Source of the DNA: Pelodera strongyloides
Taxonomy: Eukaryota; Nematoda; Chromadorea; Rhabditida; Rhabditidae
Length of the DNA: 64,000 bases
Assembly (NCBI GenBank): GCA_036852015.1
Contig: JAANDG010000195.1
Coordinates: 124,001 to 188,000 of the forward strand
Direction of reading: 5' to 3'
How positions within the stretch are numbered: the first letter of the stretch is position 1; every line of letters starts with the position of its first letter. The translations under genes and the position numbers were made by a program. Positions 56,492-64,000 of this stretch are shown one piece after another. Below the pieces are notes generated by a model. It saw only the letters and a list, made by a program, of their open reading frames with translations. It made no database searches and was not told the DNA's origin.

Positions 56492-59400
56492 ATGCGTCTG
56501 GGAATACTGTTACTGATATTATGCACAACTCGGTTGAATGCTGAATTTGGTCCTTTATTTGAGAATGGTAAGGTGCTTTGAGAATTCTACCGTTTTTATG
56601 TGCATGAATTTCATAATTTTATTTTAAAACGGTATTGTACGGTGTTTGTGAAACGAGCGCTTATTCTCAGGTGTTATATGCAAACTCTTCTGGTGCAATA
56701 CACGGGAACGTCGTCATAAAGAAAACGTTTCAAAACCACATATCATACCGCTTTAAACATATATTTTATTAAATAGATGATCGAAGGCTTCGTCTGGCTC
56801 CGCCAAGGAACAAGTTGGAGAGTATCGTATTGGACGCCTTTATTCATGTCGATAAAGAATACAATTCATCTAAACTCCGAACTGAGTTATTTGGATCAAA
56901 CGGTGGTTATTTTGTTTATTACAAAACAAAGATGCGCACCTATCTCTACGTTTAAAGCGAAATACCGGCCGGTTTTTGAAACACATTGACAACTGTGTTC
57001 TTACGTAGGTAGTTGCTATAGGCTGGAAATATCTTCGCAATCTTACTTTAAAGGGTCAAGCCCATTTCAAATGACCCCTATTTTTGATGATTCCATCTGA
57101 TTCTCCATGTCAAATATAGTAGGATGCAATATTTTTCTAATTTTCAAGCTCTAAATTCACACACTATTCGGCAATTTACCGCGGGCAGTCATACCCAACT
57201 CAATATCACAATTGCCACGCCCAATAGAGCATATTGCCCAATTAGCGCGGAGGGGCGTGACAACTGCGATAAATAGTTGGGTATGACTTGCAATGGCAAA
57301 TTGCTGAATACTGCCTGAATTTTGCACTTGAAAATTAGAAAAATATCGTATCCTACTATATTTGACATGGAGAATCAGATGGAATCATCAAAAATAGGGG
57401 TCATTTGAAATGGGCCTGACCCTTTAACGCAATTTATGCGAAGCTACTTCCACTGTGCATGAACATTTTTGTTGAGAAAGCATGAATAGATCAATAAATT
57501 TAACCCTTCACTTTATAACAACCAACATGACGTGATTTTCGTGAGCCTAAGCGAAAATACTAACTCATTTATTCAAAGGAGCCGACTCGTCAACGTTTTC
57601 CGAAGCACGAGAACGCGCGTTCATTGCGGAGATCTTAATCGAAGTTGCGGAACAAGTGGACAGGTAACACTTAGCTTTCAATGTATTTTATTTGTTCATC
57701 CGTGTTCACAACCGCAAATCATTGACCGTAATAAGTGCATTTTAGTGTAAAATCAGACGATGTCGCTTCCTATCTTTCCGAAATGTGCCCACGCCGGGAT
57801 TTCCGTTGTGCCACCGGGAAGTACAGGTACTGTTGTAATGTACATTGTTCATTGAAGAAGGAAAAAACGGCGGTAAACTAGGCCGGAACAAGTGCAGAGC
57901 ATTGAATCACCCTATTACACTATTGTACTATTATCAACGGAAAATAGTAATGGCTGTAACAAATTACCATTCATCTTACTTAGGGTAACCATTTTTTTAG
58001 CCGTGAATTATTGTGCATGTTCTTATTTGTGTTGTTTCATTACCAATCAATTATTATTATTTTAGGTCCGTAGATGGTTCGTGTAATAATCCACTACATC
58101 CTCAATGGGGAACCACATTCTCTCCGTTTTTACGGATCCTACCAAATAGCTACAAAAATGGTAGTTAATTATTTCCGTTTCAAAGTAAACATTTTTTTAC
58201 TACCAACCGTCAGTGACGCCCTTACTTTCGAGTAAATTTCCCAGAAGTTAAAGCGAATAATAACAGATAATAAATTTTAGGAATCTCATTGCCTCCTAAT
58301 GGACCCCCACCACATCACCTCGTTCGAGTTCTTGAAACGGTTGGGGTTTTTATATTTTGTGCAAGAATTTTAGGGAAGTCCCGCTCGTTCTCTTACTCAT
58401 AATCAAGATGTATTGTTATGATTTTTTTCCATATAATTATACCAATACAAGGTTTTCCTGCTGCTATTATATTGACCTAATCTAGGTAAGCCAAACATCC
58501 AGCACACCATACACAAGAGTGTTCGCGAGTTTCTTCGAGTTTGTGCTTCGGGACATTGCCAAGATCGCCTCGTTCAGGAAAGAAGAGTGTGAGTTTTTAT
58601 AATACATAAAGCCGAAGAGCGTAGAACGGCGTAGAAAGGTAATACGCTAACTTCATGCTTCCTGACCCTAACACGACGACGTCGAGCAATTTGTCATCTG
58701 GAACTCGTCGCCTAATGCTCAGGACCTCTACAGAACAAGTCATAAGCTTTGAAATACGTGTACGCTCTTGTAGCGTAAACAATTTATTTATGTATGTAAG
58801 TATTTAAATTACGATTGTTTATTCACTTCTTCATAGTTTTTTTTCAGTCGGAGCTTCAATTGGGGAATGCTGTCGTGATTCTCCTTTCAATTGTATGCAA
58901 GTCAGAAGCGACTCCCCTTTGTAAGTTTCTCACGTTTATACTCAATCGACAATGTCTTCCTCTCGCTCTCACCTACTCGCTTTTGTCTGCGCTTGCTCCC
59001 CTTCTTCTTGCTATGAAACCGCTCTCGAACTTTCGAGCTCACAGCGATTACTTATTAAAAAGTGTCATTTTTAGTTTAGAAATTCTTCACCAAATACGAA
59101 CCCTGCCACGGAGCATTAACAATGCCGAGTAAACGAAATATGTTCCTTACAGTAGTCTGCACAACTGCCGTTCTCACTACCGTATCCTGCCAACTCCCGA
59201 TGAAAAGTGCCAACTCGGAGCCAGAGAGCAGGCCAACCTAGCCACTGCATTCCTTGACGCTGGGCAGATTTATGGAAATACAGAGGAAGAGCGAAAAGCT
59301 CGTCGGACATATCAAAAAGGTTTAGCTGACAATTTCACGTTTCCTGGGATGTGGCCTGTGTGTAAAAAAAATGAATTATGGGATGAAAGAGAGAGAGAGA

Positions 59401-62400
59401 GAGAGAGAAAGAAAGAGCAAACGCAACATTTAGTATGTTCTTGCTCGTTTTCTCGAACAAGAGTGACTAGATTCTTTGACATGGCATCACTGAATGCGCG
59501 AAAGAAGTGTTGCCAAAAGATAAAACTAGATAATGATTGCCGGATAGAAGGGTACATGAACTTTGTCCGGCTCTCAAAATGCGCATTTCTACAAGTTACT
59601 CAACTTTGCTTGGGTACTGTGAGGATCGGGAGAGAGAGAGAGGAAGAGAGAGAGAGAGAGAGCCAAATATGTCGCATGGGGCTTAAAACTACATTTTGGC
59701 TACTACTTTCAGCAAGTTTTCAAGTTAACATAATCTGTTTAGGAATGCTGAAGGAGGGTGGACATGAAAAACTCTTCAACTCACAATCGACGACTATAAT
59801 CTATGATGTGATGATTCGTTATCATAATGTTGTTGTGGCAAAACTAGCGGTAAGTGACGATGGCTGGCGGTAACTCAACCGCTTGGCTTATTCTACCGTG
59901 GTGATTGCTGCGCTAACCTGATAGCAAATTTTCGTAATGATGACTTTGTCTATGCGCTAGCATAAGAATAAGAAGCTTTATCTTTACCCACTTATGTACA
60001 CCCGAAATGTCAATGTTGCGCAATTATGCGTGGGCTTGTGCAGTTGTTTTTCCACTGTGTCAAAGCGGTACGGCAGGTGACTTTGGAATGGGTTAGGCTT
60101 AGGCTTAGGCATTATCATCCTGTGAACCACAAACATACTGATTCAGAATGTAAATCCCGGATGGCCCGACGAGAAGCTGTTCGAGGAGGGTCGGAGGATC
60201 ACCATCGCAGTCCTTCAACACATCGTCTACAGTGAGATGCTTCCGATACTGATCGGAACAGCGTTCAGTCGAAAGGTAAACATAGGGTTTTCGTATTTAT
60301 AAGAAACGATGAGGGAAAATATTTGGGGACGGTCATCGGTTTTTCAGTGGTCTACACCAGTGGTGTTGGTGGCTAATTCTTCTCTAAAAGTGTCGGAAAT
60401 AGTATCTAAATGGTTGCCAAACGGTCATCAAATGTTTTCGATGGAAAGCATTTGGTGTCCATCTACCTACGGTTTTTTTGCGGTCTCAGTGTCTGGTTTA
60501 GTATTGGTTGAGTTTTCTAGTCTTCTCTGATCGATGCATTGTTATATTGAGTGTTCTCTGCTCACAATCAAGTTTTTTGTACTTATACGTTTCTCCGCCT
60601 TTACATAGCGCCTAATCAGGGTCGAAGATGTTGGGCGTCCGCGGTCGGATGTAAAACTTTACAATTTGCTTTCAGCGTGATCTCCTGCTGCCATCTTACG
60701 ATATTGAACATGAAGTCGGAACAATTAACGAAATTAGTGTTCTCGGCCCGGCGGTAGGAGTTTTCTATACAATAAGTGGACTTACTACACGTTTTCGTAT
60801 TTAGTTCTTCGTCAGACAGAAAATACATTCTATATATGTGAAAGCTCGTTGATAATTTCCCTATTGGTAGCGTAGGACTAAATATAAAGTGCAAGATAAA
60901 GGCGATTCCCTGCAGGTGAAGAACCATGAGCATGAGAGCTCCCCGTTTTCGAGGAAAACCATACTCCAATAAAAAGTAAAAACTTCCTTTTCAGCTCATT
61001 GCTCAACTAACTTCAACGGATGATGTACTCGAGCATAGTAAATTGGAGTAAGTCAGCTTACTGTACTTCTTTCACAATTCTTAGTCACAGCTTACAGCTA
61101 TAGCGGTGTCGCCAAGCCGCGCAATGACGTCTCTTGCCACCACGAACACTGATCGGCCACGAGCTCATTTGCATTATTTTGCCAAAAATGCGAGAATGAT
61201 ATGTGTTGAAAGCGCAGTTATGCTCAAACTTTTCTTCAAGTATTTAAGTTGAAGTTGATTAATACTTGCCGTATTGTTTTAGAAGCGAGCTGAAGGAACC
61301 TCTCTTCATCAACAAGAAAGCCTACGCTACGGATATGCCAGTAACCGTCTTTTTCAATTTAAAAGATTTGTTTGTAAAATAATATTTAGAGAAGTAAAGT
61401 AATGAAGAACACGTTATAACTTTACCTGCCCCATTTCTATGAGTAGATCATTACAATGGATAGGTGGTTAACAAAGAGTGCTTCACTCACTGAGTACGAT
61501 ATTTAGTACAGTATGCTAAATTCCAGCATGACAACTCTCCCCTTCTGCACTCTATCGTTCTGGGTAGAGATCATGGAGTGGCCGACTATTTTCAATGGAG
61601 AAAGTTCTGCAAGAAACATATGGTGCGTAATTTAGATATGTGCTTATAGTGTAAATTGTTCTCAGGAATATTCCATAATACGCCTAGCTTAACCTAGCTT
61701 AGCTTAACTTAGCTCAGCTTAGTAACTCACGCGCACAAAGAATTATTTTTTTAAAGGGAACACACTACCCCAAAGATGACGTAACCAGAATGCTCGACGA
61801 TATTTATAAAGAAGATTACGTGAGTTTTTATTTTATTTTACACACAGAGATTCACTCACATACGAACACCGTGTGCGTCAGTGTCTGTAAAAATTTTAGT
61901 TAATGGGTAAAACTAATCAAGTCGTGATACTGTGATTTCGTCCCTACTGCACCCTGCACTTCAGCTTCGTAAAGATCGTGCCGGTATTTTTTCGTACCGG
62001 TAACTTTTCCTACCGATAGTATAGCAATGGCACTTCTTTAGGTCGACCTTACCGTTGGAGCGCTTCTGGAACACCGAGATGGTGGATCTCTATACGGCCC
62101 CACGATCATATGCATTCTCAAGCTACAATTCGAAAATTTTAGTGAATAAGTTTTATTTTTCAAATAGCTTAGGCTTAGGCTTAGGCTTAGTCCTCAACGC
62201 TCCCTCCCCCCATATTGTCCTCAACGCTAGTACTCCCGATTTAACTTTGTTACTTATTGTAAGTTTTTTTCACAGGTACTTCTCTCCACACTGTTAAAGT
62301 GGTAGTACGGCAGATTATAGAAAAGTATGTATACTGGATGTTGTATCCCCACCCCAAGTAGTAAATGACAAAAACTGCGCGACACTGCGCGAGTTTCTAT

Positions 62401-62776
62401 TTTAATTATACTTATTTACATAAGTTGTCCAACATGCGTTTTGAAAACCGGCAGCTATATCGCTTTAAAGTTGACGTTGGGAATATTTCAGTTGGGACAC
62501 GGCGACGCCTTCTTCTACGATAACGACGAAGGTTTGGGAGCATTTTCGGAAGAACAATTGAAATGCATCAAAGAGACGACGTTCGCCTCGTACGTTTATT
62601 TATTCCGTTGAAGCTCGGCCGTGAAGGGGGGAAGGCAGACATAACTCGTCTATGTAGGTATCACTAGTAGAAAAAAAAGCAACGCTTTCAGACTGCTGTG
62701 CGATTCCAAATCAGTGAATATTGTTCAGCCACGAGCGTTTGCATTGCCGGACGAAAATGAGTTAGTTTTTGCATAA
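56492..62776 (+). CDS. Secreted animal haem-peroxidase homologue, predicted non-catalytic
   Basis: About eighteen exons: 56492-56567, 56777-56902, 57579-57663, 57746-57826, 58066-58160, 58281-58339, 58486-58588, 58848-58920, 59153-59319, 59743-59849, 60147-60275, 60676-60753, 60995-61047, 61283-61340, 61527-61622, 61757-61819, 62042-62141, perhaps 62276-62301, 62492-62589 and 62692-62776. The product is about 585 residues with a signal peptide ([17 protein letters not shown]). Family marks are [84 protein letters not shown] and [10 protein letters not shown]. Against myeloperoxidase the distal Gln91, Asp94 and His95 fall on E192, L195 and R196; Arg239 and Glu242 on K298 and N301; Arg333 and proximal His336 on V389 and P392. 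These numbers assume my exon model and a recalled alignment. Such a protein should not bind haem normally. Nematode relatives act in cuticle or matrix cross-linking. Confidence 0.85.
56628..56752. mobile_element. TTAA-flanked fold-back in peroxidase-like intron 1
   Basis: TTAA flanks lie at 56624-56627 and 56753-56756. AACGGTATTGTACGG..TTTGTGAAACG on the left pairs with CGTTTCAAAACCACATATCATACCGCT on the right. It fills much of intron 1 and ends about 20 bases before the exon 2 acceptor. Confidence 0.7.
56956..57047. mobile_element. Truncated CCGGCCGG-family element
   Basis: TTAA at 56952-56955 is followed by AGCGAAATACCGGCCGG and TTTTTGAAACACATTGACAAC, but no right terminus is found. Element C starts a few bases downstream. 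Confidence 0.7.
57052..57423. mobile_element. TTAA-flanked fold-back element C, peroxidase-like intron 2
   Basis: TTAA flanks lie at 57048-57051 and 57424-57427. The ends are AGGGTCAAGCCCATTTCAAA and the complement of AGGGTCAGGCCCATTTCAAA. The arms pair for about 130 bases or more through GATGATTCCATCTGATTCTCC. The terminal AGGGtC.gGCCCAt resembles elements A and B. Confidence 0.9.
59387..59420. repeat. GA microsatellites in peroxidase-like intron 9
   Basis: A run of GAGAGA here and another at about 59629-59660. Frames across them are artefacts. Confidence 0.85.
60093..60110 (+). repeat. Internal telomere repeat, three TTAGGC
   Basis: Three exact hexamers in the peroxidase-like intron 10, about 35 bases upstream of the exon 11 acceptor region. 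Confidence 0.85.
60335..60490. repeat. GGTCACCAAATGG-type dispersed repeat
   Basis: AAATGGTTGCCAAACGGTCATCAAATG and CATTTGGTGTCC words match the repeats near 20000 and 55870, with the same ACGGTTTTT-type flank. It lies in the intron after exon 11. Confidence 0.4.
62169..62190 (+). repeat. Internal telomere repeat, 3.7 TTAGGC
   Basis: Three hexamers plus TTAG begin 28 bases after the candidate donor at 62142 of the peroxidase-like gene. Confidence 0.85.
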
Positions 62777-64000
62777 TGGTATTCGTTTTTGCTTCTTACT
62801 CCATCTAAATTGCTAGTCTTAGAAAAGGAGTGAGAGATGTTCGCCCTGCAATCCGAATACCAAAATAACAAAGCGAGTTCAGTAATCATCCGCTACACTG
62901 CAATGCTTCGCAATTCACACTTAAAGTAGAACTATGGAAGGAGGATGCACTATTCAAAGACGCCGTGGTCAGACAACGTTTTATACCAATGCATAGCATA
63001 TCTTATTATATAAAGGAGAAGAGTTTACTTTTTTGTTAGTGTGGTATTAAAGGAGGAGGCTCACGAGAATGAAGTGCTCGAATGGTTTCCTTTTATCGAA
63101 AGATGATGGTATTAAGTTCCGAAAGACATGCTTTACAATGCAAAAGCTTTTAACTGGAAGGAGTAAATCAATATAAAACTATGAATTCTATCAAAATTTT
63201 GGATCGTAAAAAATAGTTGATTTCCATAGTGGGCATGCAAATTTTGTGCTGGCTTGCAAAATGACTTGTAAATTTGCATGTTTAGCTTTGAAGTCTACCT
63301 TGCATACGGGTTATTTTATTTGACTGCGAGTTCTTAGATTAATTAATTCCTCCAAACTAAAGCGCTGAACCTTATAATACTTGTTTTTTGGAAGATAAAC
63401 CCATTATCGCTTTGAAATTAGATTTACTTGTGAATCGTAGAAAAAGAGCAGATGCGAAAATGCTACGAAAAATTTTAGCTGGGAAATGTGGTGCGAGCTT
63501 AGTGAGAATGTTCAAGTTCAGACCCTTTGCTACTCTTCCCGTAGGGGCAGGAGTAGGATCGTTATTCCCAGAGCAACTAAAATGGTTCGTAGGCATTCAT
63601 TTGTACATAGAACTTCTATTATGATTGAGGAAACTCCGCACTTAGCTTCATAGATTTCTGTATAATGTGTCACTTTATTTATTCTTCATTTTTGTATTTG
63701 TGCTACTGTTGACTGTTGCTTTACTCGACAAAACTGTACGTTGCATATATTTTTCTCATGAATTTTATGTGTGCGTAATATATTATTATTATTATTATTA
63801 TCCTTCGATAAAAGGAAACTATTTGAGCACTTCATTCTCGTGAGCCTCCTCCTTTAAGTCCCCGATCGGCAACTCTTCAAAATAAGCGCAGTCGAATTTT
63901 AATACATAAACTTGAAGATACGTTGCAAGCGTTTCATATAAGTATGCATATGCAGTATAATCATTTTAGTAGGATCGCCTGAGAAGTCGCATCAGGCGGC
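62777..64000. other. Right end of window, no gene seen
   Basis: The 3' untranslated region of the peroxidase-like gene presumably starts here. Most of the rest is the inverted-repeat element at 63051-63853. After it I see nothing recognisable. Confidence 0.55.
63051..63853. mobile_element. TTAA-flanked element F, about 0.8 kb with 47-base terminal repeats
   Basis: TTAA flanks lie at 63047-63050 and 63854-63857. The ends AGGAGGAGGCTCACGAGAAT and its complement continue to TTTCCTTTTATCG, giving about 47 paired bases. Unlike the other elements the interior is not a fold-back but about 700 bases of AT-rich sequence with an ATT microsatellite near 63780. A 78-codon frame inside (63388-63624) resembles no transposase I know. 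Confidence 0.85.

Noticed and set aside
63388..63624. A 78-codon frame considered as a transposase remnant
   Set aside because: I see no DDE/DDD motif, and it lies inside element F without supporting homology.

Overview
The window is nuclear DNA from a nematode. The first gene encodes a 340-residue G-protein beta subunit that agrees almost residue for residue with my recollection of Caenorhabditis GPB-1. The genes are split into many short exons with GT..AG introns. Most starts have a splice-acceptor-like site 1-23 bases upstream of the ATG, as expected for spliced-leader trans-splicing. The hexamer TTAGGC, the nematode telomere repeat, occurs in several short internal arrays. I cannot name the species; long introns full of fold-back elements argue against a compact genome such as C. 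elegans. All exon boundaries were read by eye from frame, phase and splice consensus and may be off by a few bases.

Layout: (1) 130-11105 (+), gpb-1, ten exons, with a 4.3 kb first intron. (2) 11106-21471, a gene-free stretch with fold-back elements, tandem repeats and CT-rich microsatellites. (3) 21484 to about 30069 (+), a rhodopsin-family G-protein-coupled receptor, probably peptide-gated, with a long Ser/Pro/Arg-rich tail. (4) 42839 to 31067 (-), puf-12, the PUM3/Puf6-type nucleolar Pumilio protein, nineteen exons. One intron carries an RTE-like LINE on the same strand, disabled by a frameshift. (5) 43533-47311 (+), pas-7, the proteasome alpha-3 subunit, divergent from puf-12. (6) 50597-54533 (+), a five-finger C2H2 zinc-finger protein, one exon of which contains five in-frame telomere hexamers. 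(7) 56492-62776 (+), a secreted animal haem-peroxidase homologue in which the catalytic and haem-binding residues appear to be replaced. (8) 62777-64000, largely one 0.8 kb inverted-repeat element.

The genes look like independent loci: signalling (gpb-1, the receptor), ribosome biogenesis (puf-12), protein turnover (pas-7), DNA or RNA binding (zinc finger) and extracellular matrix or secretion (peroxidase homologue). A link between the Gbeta subunit and the receptor is biochemically natural but nothing here shows that they work together. From memory, puf-12 and pas-7 are also neighbours on C. elegans chromosome II, where gpb-1 also lies, so the window probably keeps an old linkage group.

The main points for follow-up are the predicted non-catalytic peroxidase, the telomere repeats inside genes (one translated), a dense UGCAUG cluster in a receptor intron, and a large set of fold-back elements flanked by TTAA that have landed in most of the introns.
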